From JBOHHR01 sp050740975 (lineage in GTDB: Bacteria > Pseudomonadota > Gammaproteobacteria > JBOHHR01): 6,736 bases of DNA. The DNA lies in contig JBOIEE010000050.1 in assembly GCA_050740975.1 (NCBI GenBank), positions 1 to 6,736 on the forward strand, written 5' to 3'. The position numbers and the translations under genes are program-made. Of this stretch, positions 1 to 6,054 are shown one piece after another. Under the pieces are notes generated by a model, which saw only the letters and a program-made list of their open reading frames with translations, had not been told where the DNA came from and did not search any database. Each line of letters opens with the position of its first letter. The stretch's first letter is position 1.

Positions 1-2722
1 CCAGCCTACGCAGCACGGGGACTGCTGATTTTGCGTGTGCTCCCATAGCGCCCAATGCGTCCGCGGCACGCCACCGCAACTCGGTGTCGTTATCGCGCTC
101 CAGGAGCTGAACCAAAACGGGGATCGCTACTTTAGCCGCCGCCCCTATCTCCCCTAAGGCGTCGACCACTAAGCGACGCACCTCCCCGCGCTTTTCCCTT
201 AATGCATTGGTGAGGGCAGCGGCTGCATCGCGGCCCATAGTCCCTAGCGCGTTGGCGGCGCGCCATGGGATATCGGGATCCGGATCATCCAGGGCCTTGA
301 TCAGTTCGGGTATGGCGACGTGCGCCGCAGCACCCATTTGACTAAGGGCGTCGATGCCGGCCCCGCGTACCGCCGCATCCTGATCGTTTAGCGCCTTGAG
401 CAAGGCCGGCACCCCCTGCACTCCCATCGTTCCAAAAACCATAGTTGTAGGCCAAGAGAGGGGGCGGTTCTGCGCGCCGCTCGCTGGCGCGGTTTCCCTG
501 GGTTCGGCTACGCGGTATTGCTTGGACTTGTGCTTGCGTTGGGGTGCCTCGTTAGCCATGGGAGCTTCTTCAACATCGGCCGGGACTAGGGAAGCGACGT
601 TGATCTCCAACCGGTTTGCTAGCTCCAAGCGAACGAATCCCGGAACCTCATAGCGGCTCTCGGCGATGAGCAAGCAGTCCAGAACCGCGGAAAGAAAGGG
701 CCTGATCCGGGCAGAAGCATCACCTTGTTTGCTGTCGACTTGTGCCAGGAATTTTCGCCACAGGGTTTCGGCGCTTCCGTTGCGCTCGAGCAGATAATAG
801 GCGGCCAGGTACTCGGCAATGAAATTGAGCACGAAGCGGATATGAAACTTACTCGGTCGCAATGTCTGAATCATCCCTATTCCTTCTTCAAGTCGGCGCA
901 GAGTAACGCCAGGATCCGCTCCTCCGATTCGGGTCAGAGCCCTGTCACGGGGGATCGCCATCGGGCGCAAATCGTTGCGCACGGACTCCCAAGCCAAGGT
1001 CGCCAAGCTAGACGCGACATCCTCGCCTAACTGGTACACATAAGCGGCGATTAGATCAGGGATGCTGACGGAGCCCTTGAGACCTCCCAGCACCTGTTCC
1101 AGGTACAGTTTCGCCACGCCGGGCGAAACTCGTCGCCAATTCGCCATGCCTACGAGGGTCCGAGCTGTTTCGGCGATGGTCATTTCACGTGCCCGCGCCG
1201 TGTTCTCTCGCTGCTGTACATAACCACGCAAGAACATTATCAACAGGTCCTTGTCGAGCAGCCGCGTTTTGACCACAACTTCCGTGTCGAGCGGTTCTTT
1301 CTGGCGCGACGTGATCACAAGGTTTATGCGGGGGAAACCGGGAGTGTTTGGATCGAGCAGTTGCCGCGATTGTTGGGTCATTTCAGAGAACCCGTCGATG
1401 ACGACCAGCAGCCGTCCGGTTTTTAGCAAGGACTGAAGCAACTCGTCGGTTAGGGGTCGCGAGCGGCCAAGCGTAAGCTCTAGGTGATCCTTTATGGCGG
1501 TCACCAGTGGGTGGCGCCCCCTGCCTGTATACAAGGTGATCTCGTCCTCAATGAGAACGGGTAGCATGCAGTGCCCGGCAAAGTGTTGGCTTCGATCATC
1601 GGAGACAGCCCATTCGGCCACCCGGCACGCGAGAGCCGTCTTGCCGGAATCGCCTTCGCCCCAGATCAGCACGCGCATGGGGAAGCTCGATAGATTTCTT
1701 AGAGCGTCGGAGTTAAGCGCGGCTTCAATCCTGTTTCCTAGGATTACGGGCAGCTCTACAAAAAGGCGACGTGCGTGCACTGTCGGCCTGCTCAAAAAGC
1801 CCGTACGCACACGCAGCGCATTGATTGCCACCCATGCGTCGAGCAAGCGCGGGGTGTCAACGGTACCCAGAAACAACACACGCGTAAGCGCCAAATGGGT
1901 GCGGCGCTCAAGGTGCTTTACCGACTGACACAACTGCAACGCTTTTTGTGGACTGCGCTCGAGCAAAAGCACCCAGATCCCAAACCACACCGTATAACAC
2001 ACTAGCAGCAGCCACATAGGCGTAAGCCATTGGCGGGTCGACCACCAGCGGCTGGCGTCGACCGGTGCCCGCTCATCGACTGCAGAAGCCGCCTTTTGCA
2101 GGGCTTGCTGCGCGGCCAGGCGCACGCTTTCGTTTGGAGAAAGAAGCGCTCGCTTGAGTGCGTTAACGCCGTCGTGCCCAAACGCGCTCAGTGCCTGGGC
2201 GGTCGCGGCCCGCACCAAAGGGTTCCAGTCTCCCAAGGCGCGGATCAGTGCGGGCACGGCACGCTCACTGCGGGCCTGGATCGCAACCAATACGCCCGGA
2301 ACCGTCCAACGTACCCGCGGGCTGCTATCGTCCAGCGCTTGCAGCAGGGCCGGTGTCGCCTTAGCCGCTGCCGCGCCTATCTGGCCCAAGGCGAGGGCGG
2401 CTGTCCAGCGCATTTCGTGCGCGCGATCGCGTAGCGCTTGCGTCAACGCAGGCGCTGCTGGCGCAGCGTCTGCACCCAACCTGCCCAAGGCCTGCGCGGC
2501 CTGGATCCGCGTTTGACCGTTTGGGCTCGATAGCTGCGAGACTAACCCCTTGATGTATTTCAGAGATCGGGACGTCGCCGGATGGGTGGTTTCTTGGCCA
2601 GTCGCTAAGGAGTCGAGCAGAAAAACCAAAAGCCCAACCAGGATCATGCCAACGCGGCCCTGCCGCCCAGAGGTCGATAACGTGGCTGAGGACTCTTCAG
2701 TCACCCCTGCTCTTGGGATCAT
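1..2722 (-). CDS. Membrane-anchored HEAT-NACHT-HEAT STAND NTPase (C-terminus beyond the left edge)
   Basis: A single stop-free frame of 907 codons. Residues about 26-41 form a hydrophobic signal or anchor helix after a basic stretch (GRQGR). Residues 53-212 hold about five HEAT repeats (AVPALIRAL-type helices). Residues 232-255 are a strong transmembrane helix followed by basic residues. A NACHT-type NTPase follows: Walker A GEGDSGKT at 355-362 (bases 1637-1660), Walker B LLVVIDGFSE at 438-447, sensor-like NLVITSR at 467-473, and the FH..F...IAEYLAAYYL helix at about 626-644 typical of the NACHT winged-helix region. Residues about 716-757 are a charged, probably disordered linker, and 768 onward are at least four more HEAT repeats. 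STAND NTPases act as ATP-driven switches that oligomerise on sensing a ligand; the ligand and effector here are unknown. It starts 3 nt after the DAHP synthase stop, so it is probably co-transcribed. ATG 2722 lacks a clear Shine-Dalgarno; ATG 2647 (Met26) is an alternative start just before the anchor helix. Confidence 0.9.
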   Translation of the reverse strand, partial: MIPRAGVTEESSATLSTSGRQGRVGMILVGLLVFLLDSLATGQETTHPATSRSLKYIKGLVSQLSSPNGQTRIQAAQALGRLGADAAPAAPALTQALRDRAHEMRWTAALALGQIGAAAAKATPALLQALDDSSPRVRWTVPGVLVAIQARSERAVPALIRALGDWNPLVRAATAQALSAFGHDGVNALKRALLSPNESVRLAAQQALQKAASAVDERAPVDASRWWSTRQWLTPMWLLLVCYTVWFGIWVLLLERSPQKALQLCQSVKHLERRTHLALTRVLFLGTVDTPRLLDAWVAINALRVRTGFLSRPTVHARRLFVELPVILGNRIEAALNSDALRNLSSFPMRVLIWGEGDSGKTALACRVAEWAVSDDRSQHFAGHCMLPVLIEDEITLYTGRGRHPLVTAIKDHLELTLGRSRPLTDELLQSLLKTGRLLVVIDGFSEMTQQSRQLLDPNTPGFPRINLVITSRQKEPLDTEVVVKTRLLDKDLLIMFLRGYVQQRENTARAREMTIAETARTLVGMANWRRVSPGVAKLYLEQVLGGLKGSVSIPDLIAAYVYQLGEDVASSLATLAWESVRNDLRPMAIPRDRALTRIGGADPGVTLRRLEEGIGMIQTLRPSKFHIRFVLNFIAEYLAAYYLLERNGSAETLWRKFLAQVDSKQGDASARIRPFLSAVLDCLLIAESRYEVPGFVRLELANRLEINVASLVPADVEEAPMANEAPQRKHKSKQYRVAEPRETAPASGAQNRPLSWPTTMVFGTMGVQGVPALLKALNDQDAAVRGAGIDALSQMGAAAHVAIPELIKALDDPDPDIPWRAANALGTMGRDAAAALTNALREKRGEVRRLVVDALGEIGAAAKVAIPVLVQLLERDNDTELRWRAADALGAMGAHAKSAVPVLRRL

Positions 2723-2725
2723 TTT

Positions 2726-3832
2726 TTACGTTTTGGCCAGTTGCACCCGCCGTTCATAAGTTTGACGCGCCAGCGCAATGTCCTCAAGATACCATTCCAA
2801 TTCCTCCAGTAGTAAAGCTTGCGGTCCGTCAACCAAGGCCTTATCGGGCACCGGGTGAAAGTCCACCAGCACCATGTTGGCGCCAGCCACGACCCCCTGC
2901 GCCGTCGCATGCATGAGATCCAGGATCCCGTCCGGAGCCTTAGCGCGCGATCCGACTGAATGCGAGGGGTCGATGCAAACCGGCATGCGCGTCAGTCGCT
3001 TAACCACCGGTACGTGAGAGAAGTCGACGAAGTTGCGGTGCGGATCACCCAAGTTGGTCTTCATGCCCCGCAAGCAGAACACGACATTGCGGGTTCCTTC
3101 GCTTGCCAGGTACTCCGCGGCGTTGAGCGATTCTTCCAAGGTGATGCCGAAGCCGCGTTTGAGCAAAACAGGAAAGCGCCGCTGGCGACCGGCCGCTTTT
3201 AACAGCTCAAAATTTTGCGTGTTGCGCGTCCCGATCTGGAGCATGACACCGGTGGGGTTTCCGGTCTGCTCTAAAACCTCTGCGATTTCCTCGATATGGG
3301 TGTCGTGGGTGATTTCCATTGCCACCACCTTGATATCGTACTTGCCCGCCAGCTCAAAAACATAAGGAAGACACGGCTTGCCATGTCCTTGGAACGAGTA
3401 GGGGTTGGTGCGCGGCTTATACACACCCATGCGCGTGCACGGCTGACCGAAAGCCTTGAGAGCCCGCATCATGGCCTCTACATGCTCGCGGGTGTCCACC
3501 GCACATAAGCCCGCGAACACATGAAGATCGTCCTGACTGAAAAGAACCCCGTTGTATTCAAAAAAGGCCGCCCGAACATCGTCGGTATGGCGGCCGAGGA
3601 TACGGTACTCCCGCGACACGCGGATCACGCGCTCGACCACGACGAATGCCTCTATCTCCTTGGCGTTTAGGGACCAGGTATCACCGACCAGGTATATTTC
3701 TGTAAGCACCTGATGGGCGCCGATTTCCTTATGGGTGCGGAGCTCGATATTGGCAAACCCTCCCAAGTAGCTAAGCAGGCGCTGGTACTCGGGATCGGTG
3801 TCTGGTGTATCCGGTCGCAGAATGATGATCAT
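2726..3832 (-). CDS. 3-deoxy-7-phosphoheptulonate (DAHP) synthase, Ibeta/KDSA-like family
   Basis: A 368-residue protein that would condense phosphoenolpyruvate and erythrose 4-phosphate, the first step of the shikimate pathway, in the cytoplasm. Residues 1-80 resemble the ferredoxin-like N-terminal domain of Ibeta enzymes (MIIILRPDT start). The TIM barrel follows with GLCAVDTREHV (about 108-118), KPRTNPYSFQG (139-149), QIGTRNTQNFELL (about 199-211), LLKRG (223-227), LRG (254-256), CIDPSHSVGSR (286-296) and DFHPVPDKALVDG (324-336). Expected metal ligands are C110, H291, D324 and D335. Asp324 replaces the usual Glu, and about seven extra residues separate it from H291 compared with typical Ibeta enzymes. 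Length is normal. The only ribosome-site candidate is a weak TAGG about 8 nt before ATG 3832. The pairing with a NACHT gene is not one I know. A related aldolase in a secondary pathway is possible, so no gene symbol is given. Confidence 0.9.
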   Translation of the reverse strand: MIIILRPDTPDTDPEYQRLLSYLGGFANIELRTHKEIGAHQVLTEIYLVGDTWSLNAKEIEAFVVVERVIRVSREYRILGRHTDDVRAAFFEYNGVLFSQDDLHVFAGLCAVDTREHVEAMMRALKAFGQPCTRMGVYKPRTNPYSFQGHGKPCLPYVFELAGKYDIKVVAMEITHDTHIEEIAEVLEQTGNPTGVMLQIGTRNTQNFELLKAAGRQRRFPVLLKRGFGITLEESLNAAEYLASEGTRNVVFCLRGMKTNLGDPHRNFVDFSHVPVVKRLTRMPVCIDPSHSVGSRAKAPDGILDLMHATAQGVVAGANMVLVDFHPVPDKALVDGPQALLLEELEWYLEDIALARQTYERRVQLAKT

Positions 3833-3855
3833 CGCTCGGGCCTAGGAGCTGTCGG

Positions 3856-3890
3856 TTTTGCCAAACTTCGTCTGTGGTAACCGGGTTTCT
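3856..3890 (+). repeat. Left copy of 35-bp direct repeat: decayed tail of a PIN toxin gene
   Basis: This stretch matches 5573-5607 (the end of vapC) at 31 of 35 positions. All four differences are transitions, with C or G in the vapC copy and T or A here. Read in the vapC frame it gives FAKLRLW followed by TAA, where vapC has FAKLRLWQPGS. Similarity stops abruptly on both sides. It is either the last scrap of a second PIN toxin gene or one side of a duplication made when the TA patch was inserted. It lies in the presumed leader of the DAHP synthase operon. Confidence 0.7.
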
Positions 3891-4157
3891 TTGTCCATAT
3901 TCTTATTGTCGAAGCACGTTTTTGCAAAAAATTTCATTCCGACCACGTTTTTCTTCCGTGTACTTACAAGATGAGTCACGAGCACGCGTTGATCACCCAG
4001 GCTCCGAAGCAAACTCCGAACGCGATCGTACTCGCGCTCAACGCGGTTAAGGCGGCGCGGCGAATTACTGCGCCCGTGGATGTCCTCGATAAGAACGACG
4101 GAAATCTTCTGCCTGGATATTGGGAATTGTTCGGCGTGCTCTCCACGCAAGGCCAGG
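3891..4157. other. Gap between DAHP synthase and fitB; no gene confidently recognised
   Basis: The minus strand carries an open frame over 3842-4150, starting only with TTG and with no ribosome site. Its first part, roughly 3960-4150, has protein-like composition (an RRLNRVEREYDRVRSLLRSL helix and an RVLVTHLV strand) and could be a fragment of a lost gene. Its last 15 or so codons are merely the antisense of the PIN-tail repeat at 3856-3890. The plus strand has an overlapping frame at 3971-4177 with no recognisable motif. I do not recognise either product, and treat the stretch as probable remnant sequence plus the operon promoter. Confidence 0.4.
3899..3927 (-). promoter_or_regulatory. Candidate promoter of the DAHP synthase-NACHT operon
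   Basis: On the minus strand, TTGCAA (3922-3927) and AAGAAT (3899-3904) are 17 bp apart, each matching 4 of 6 bases of the sigma-70 consensus, in a local AT-rich stretch. Transcription would start near 3892, giving a leader of about 60 nt. A perfect 12-bp palindrome, TTTTTGCAAAAA (3919-3930), covers the -35 element and could be an operator or chance AT-rich symmetry. This is the best match in the gap but is weak. Confidence 0.3.
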
Positions 4158-4577
4158 TTAAGCTTCCCAAGGGTTAATCACCTTGACGCCACAGCCCTCA
4201 AAGTCTGTCACGTTACGGGTCGCGATCGCGGCTCCGGTGGAATAGGCGATTGCGGCAATCTGGGCGTCGAACTGAGAGATGGGACGCCCGGCCCGGCAGC
4301 GCTCCGCAGCGATGCGCGCATAGGGGCGCGTGGCATCGCTGGCGAAGGGAAGGATGCGGCCGCCGAAGTCCTCTTTGAACATCGCCTCTGCCGCGATCTC
4401 AATGGCATCACGCCGTCGCCCTGACGGCAGCCGCATCACCCCGTGAAGGATCTCGGCCTGGGTGATGCTCGTGGTGTAGAGGCTGGTCGCCGGCTGAGCC
4501 GCCACCCAGCGCATGACGCTTTCGGCGGGCGCCGGCTTCATTAGCTCTGACAGGAGATTCGTGTCGAGTACGATCAT
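4158..4577 (-). CDS. fitB: FitB-like PIN-domain ribonuclease toxin (VapC family)
   Basis: A 139-residue PIN domain, normal length for FitB/VapC toxins, which are metal-dependent ribonucleases held inactive by the partner antitoxin. It begins MIVLDTNLLSELMKP, as FitB does. Acidic active-site residues visible are D5, E42 (TQAEILHG), D104 (FDAQIAAIA) and D125 in ATRNVTDFEGCG, and it ends in the family-typical VKVINPWEA. ATG 4577 lies 8 nt after the antitoxin stop with no clear ribosome site of its own, so translation is probably coupled to fitA. All catalytic positions look intact, so the toxin is expected to be active. Assignment to FitB rather than another VapC rests on the ends of the protein and the ribbon-helix-helix partner. 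Confidence 0.92.
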   Translation of the reverse strand: MIVLDTNLLSELMKPAPAESVMRWVAAQPATSLYTTSITQAEILHGVMRLPSGRRRDAIEIAAEAMFKEDFGGRILPFASDATRPYARIAAERCRAGRPISQFDAQIAAIAYSTGAAIATRNVTDFEGCGVKVINPWEA

Positions 4578-4585
4578 TTGCCCGG

Positions 4586-4822
4586 CTAGGGCGGATCACG
4601 CATCGGCTCGCGGGCGGGCACCGGGAGATCCACGCCACCGAACGCTCGAAAGCGCCGCCGGATCCCCTCCGCAAGATTGCCCGATGTCGTCGCCTCTCCG
4701 GCGAGCGCCGCGCGTAGGATGTTTCGCGCCTCCTCCTCCATCGAACGCTTGTGGTGTGCGGCCCGCACGCGCAGCCGGGTCTTGGTCTGCTCGTCCAGGT
4801 TGCGGATAGTAATGCTTGCCAT
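4586..4822 (-). CDS. fitA: FitA-like ribbon-helix-helix antitoxin
   Basis: A 78-residue antitoxin. Residues 1-40 (MASITIRNLDEQTKTRLRVR, then RSMEEEARNIL) match the ribbon-helix-helix DNA-binding fold of FitA: the ASITIRNL strand pairs in the dimer and contacts operator DNA. The C-terminal half (GGVDLPVPAREPMRDPP) is the expected flexible toxin-binding tail. ATG 4822 is chosen because FitA proteins begin MAS-x-x-IRNL; a GTG at 4831 would add only MAP. It is first in the operon, directly upstream of fitB. The promoter at 4853-4881 and an inverted repeat at 4835-4855 suggest autoregulation. Confidence 0.9.
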   Translation of the reverse strand: MASITIRNLDEQTKTRLRVRAAHHKRSMEEEARNILRAALAGEATTSGNLAEGIRRRFRAFGGVDLPVPAREPMRDPP

Positions 4823-4834
4823 TGGCGCCACAAG

Positions 4835-4855
4835 AATGCAATCAACGACTGCATT
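4835..4855. promoter_or_regulatory. Inverted repeat, probable FitAB operator
   Basis: AATGCA (4835-4840) and TGCATT (4850-4855) are perfect inverted copies separated by 9 bp. They lie between the -10 element and the fitA start and cover the predicted transcription start near 4846. Ribbon-helix-helix antitoxins bind such short symmetric sites, so autorepression by FitAB is a reasonable inference. Confidence 0.6.
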
Positions 4856-4881
4856 GTAAGCAATGATTCGTCGACGGTCAA
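4853..4881 (-). promoter_or_regulatory. Promoter of fitAB
   Basis: On the minus strand TTGACC (4876-4881) is followed after 17 bp by TACAAT (4853-4858), one mismatch from consensus in each hexamer. Predicted transcription start is near 4846, about 24 nt before ATG 4822. Its -10 overlaps the operator arm at 4850-4855. Confidence 0.75.
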
Positions 4882-4951
4882 CGCGGGCGTTTCCGCGTCG
4901 GGCAGCGCCTGCGCGATGGCTATGCCGGCTTCCCCGTGTAAGCGGGACGAT

Positions 4952-4980
4952 TTGACATATTCAGTAAGAATTCATACATT
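4952..4980 (+). promoter_or_regulatory. Promoter of vapBC
   Basis: TTGACA (4952-4957), a perfect -35, is followed after 17 bp by TACATT (4975-4980), a 4-of-6 match to the -10 consensus. Transcription would start about 6-7 bp later, at or next to the vapB ATG at 4987, so the message would be leaderless or almost so. Confidence 0.75.
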
Positions 4981-4991
4981 CAAAGTATGAA
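4971..4991. promoter_or_regulatory. Inverted repeat over the vapB -10 and start codon, probable operator
   Basis: TTCATAC (4971-4977) and GTATGAA (4985-4991) are perfect 7-bp inverted copies separated by 7 bp. The left arm overlaps the -10 and the right arm contains the ATG. A VapBC complex bound here would block the polymerase. Its sequence differs from the fitAB operator, so the two systems are likely regulated separately. Confidence 0.65.
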
Positions 4992-5208
4992 AAGAGTGGT
5001 TTCCGAGAAAGGGCAGGTGACAATTCCGAAAGCGCTGCGCCACAAGCTGGGCATTGAACCCGGAACGGTCCTCGATTTTGAGGACAACCACGGCGTGCTG
5101 GTAGCACGCAAGCAGACCGAGGAAGACGTCATACGAAAATGGCGCGGCCGCGCAAGGCTTCCTGGTGGCATGGACGTGGATACGTACTTGAAGCGATCGC
5201 GTGAGTGA
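4987..5208 (+). CDS. vapB: VapB antitoxin, AbrB/SpoVT swapped-hairpin type
   Basis: A 73-residue antitoxin. Residues 4-45 (VVSEKGQVTIPKALRHKLGI, then PGTVLDFEDNHGVLVAR) are a textbook AbrB/MazE-like swapped-hairpin DNA-binding domain. The remainder (WRGRARLPGGMDVDTYLKRS) is the toxin-binding tail seen in PIN-partner antitoxins. The domain begins right at the ATG, which supports start 4987 although there is no Shine-Dalgarno and the predicted transcript begins there. Its stop overlaps the toxin start by 4 nt, giving tight translational coupling. It should neutralise VapC and, with it, repress its own promoter through the inverted repeat at 4971-4991. Confidence 0.93.
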   Translation: MKRVVSEKGQVTIPKALRHKLGIEPGTVLDFEDNHGVLVARKQTEEDVIRKWRGRARLPGGMDVDTYLKRSRE

Positions 5209-5609
5209 TCACCGCTGTGGACAGCTCGGTCCTGCTGGACGTCGTAACGGATTCGCCTGAGCATGCGGACGCTTCGGAGGAAGCTCTGCGAAGCGCTCGA
5301 CGGGAGGGCGGGCTGATTATCAATGAATGTGTCCTGGCGGAAATACGGCCAGCCTTCAAGACCGGCGAATTTGACGAGTTTCTCGCCGACTGGCAGCTCA
5401 AGTTCGTGCCCTCGTCCAAAGAAAGCGCTATGCTCGCAGGAAAGCTATTTGGCCGCTACCTCGCTCGCGGCGGCCGGGCGCAGCGGGTGCTACCGGATTT
5501 CCTGATAGGAGCGCACGCCCTCCTCCATGCCGACCGCCTGCTGGCTCGCGACCGCGGCTATCTGCGCGACTATTTTGCCAAGCTTCGTCTGTGGCAACCG
5601 GGCTCCTGA
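5205..5609 (+). CDS. vapC: VapC PIN-domain ribonuclease toxin
   Basis: A 134-residue PIN domain that should act as a metal-dependent ribonuclease. The four acidic positions are visible: D6 (ITAVDSSVLLD), E46 (VLAEIRPAF), D98 (VLPDFLIGAHA) and D116 (LARDRGYL). The end, YFAKLRLWQP, is typical of this subgroup. It starts with GTG, within GTGA shared with the vapB stop, so it depends on vapB translation. The gene appears intact. Its last 35 bp are duplicated in degraded form at 3856-3890. A stem-loop lies just after the stop. Confidence 0.92.
   Translation: MITAVDSSVLLDVVTDSPEHADASEEALRSARREGGLIINECVLAEIRPAFKTGEFDEFLADWQLKFVPSSKESAMLAGKLFGRYLARGGRAQRVLPDFLIGAHALLHADRLLARDRGYLRDYFAKLRLWQPGS
5573..5607 (+). 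repeat. Right copy of 35-bp direct repeat (3' end of vapC)
   Basis: Identical at 31 of 35 positions to 3856-3890 in the same orientation. This copy is functional coding sequence ending at the first base of the vapC stop. The two copies enclose both TA operons, about 1.7 kb. Confidence 0.75.
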
Positions 5610-5643
5610 GCGCGGATCGGATCCGGATGTCGATGGTCCGCGC
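5610..5643 (+). terminator. Stem-loop after vapC, possible 3' end signal
   Basis: GCGCGGA (5610-5616) and TCCGCGC (5637-5643) are perfect inverted 7-bp arms with a 20-nt loop, starting on the first base after the vapC stop. No T tract follows, so it is not a classical intrinsic terminator; it may only stabilise the transcript end or be chance in GC-rich sequence. Confidence 0.3.
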
Positions 5644-5883
5644 GGATCGCAAATGGGTGTCCAGGTGATCCGGCGACGCCACAACGGCATCGACGCCATC
5701 TATTATCCGGGATTGCGCGGAGTTTATCTTGAGCGACGCCGAAGGGCTCCGTCCAGGCTACGCCGACTTCGACCCCTTAGACGACCGGTCTAGGGTCTTG
5801 CTGTGAGAGTTATCGCTTAGGGCCGCGAGGGCCCAAACATTTATTGGCAATGAATCCGTCAACCTTGGAGGCGGTAAATTATT
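5644..5883. other. Gene-poor stretch with a possible C-terminal remnant
   Basis: No intact gene is seen. The plus-strand frame 5669-5806 follows a stop, has no convincing start, and ends with a protein-like acidic tail (AEFILSDAEGLRPGYADFDP, then LDDRSRVLL and TGA). It may be the last part of an unidentified lost gene or chance. The rest holds only upstream sequence for the Uma2-like fragment, including GGAGG at 5866-5870. Confidence 0.35.
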
Positions 5884-6054
5884 ATGTTAACCCCAGCACC
5901 AACCGTCTATCGGCGCCATCGCCTCACGGTGGCAGATTACCACCTCATTGGCAAAGCGGGTATCGTCTCGGAAGATGAGCGCGTGGAATTAATCGAAGGG
6001 GATAACAAGGTCCCGTCAGTCCAAGATGGAAATCAGTTGACCAGCATTTTTTGA
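5884..6054 (+). pseudogene. Uma2-family (DUF820) nuclease-fold protein, N-terminal fragment
   Basis: The first 40 codons read MLTPAPTVYRRHRLTVADYH, then LIGKAGIVSEDERVELIEGD. This matches the conserved start of Uma2/DUF820 proteins (…H-R-x-T-V-x-D-Y-x-x-…-G-I-x-x-x-D-x-R-V-E-L-I-x-G). These are PD-(D/E)XK-fold proteins usually near 190 residues and common in mobile-rich genomes. Homology ends at about 6003; the frame continues through antisense of a PIN gene to a stop at 6052-6054, so the catalytic core is missing. GGAGG at 5866-5870 is 13 nt upstream of the ATG, so a 56-residue peptide could still be made, but it should be inactive. Confidence 0.75.

Noticed and set aside
1494..1928. A 144-codon plus-strand open frame, with several others across 396-2759
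   Set aside because: All lie antisense to the continuous HEAT-NACHT reading frame, show no family motif, and have skewed Ser/Arg/Ala-rich composition typical of shadow frames.
1..2722. Regularly spaced similar segments that might suggest a CRISPR or tandem DNA repeat array
   Set aside because: The periodicity is about 37 codons inside a coding frame and reflects HEAT protein repeats; there are no identical repeats with unique spacers.
4408..4881. A 157-codon minus-strand frame overlapping fitA and fitB
   Set aside because: It is in another frame of two well-recognised TA genes, is Arg-rich and has no motif.
5428..5793. Open frames on both strands overlapping the vapC end and the following gap
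   Set aside because: Arg/Pro-rich shadows of vapC continuing into non-coding sequence; no motif and no ribosome site.
5825..5853. Short GC hairpin (GGGCC/GGCCC) as a terminator
   Set aside because: The stem is only 5 bp, no T tract follows on either strand, and no intact gene ends nearby.
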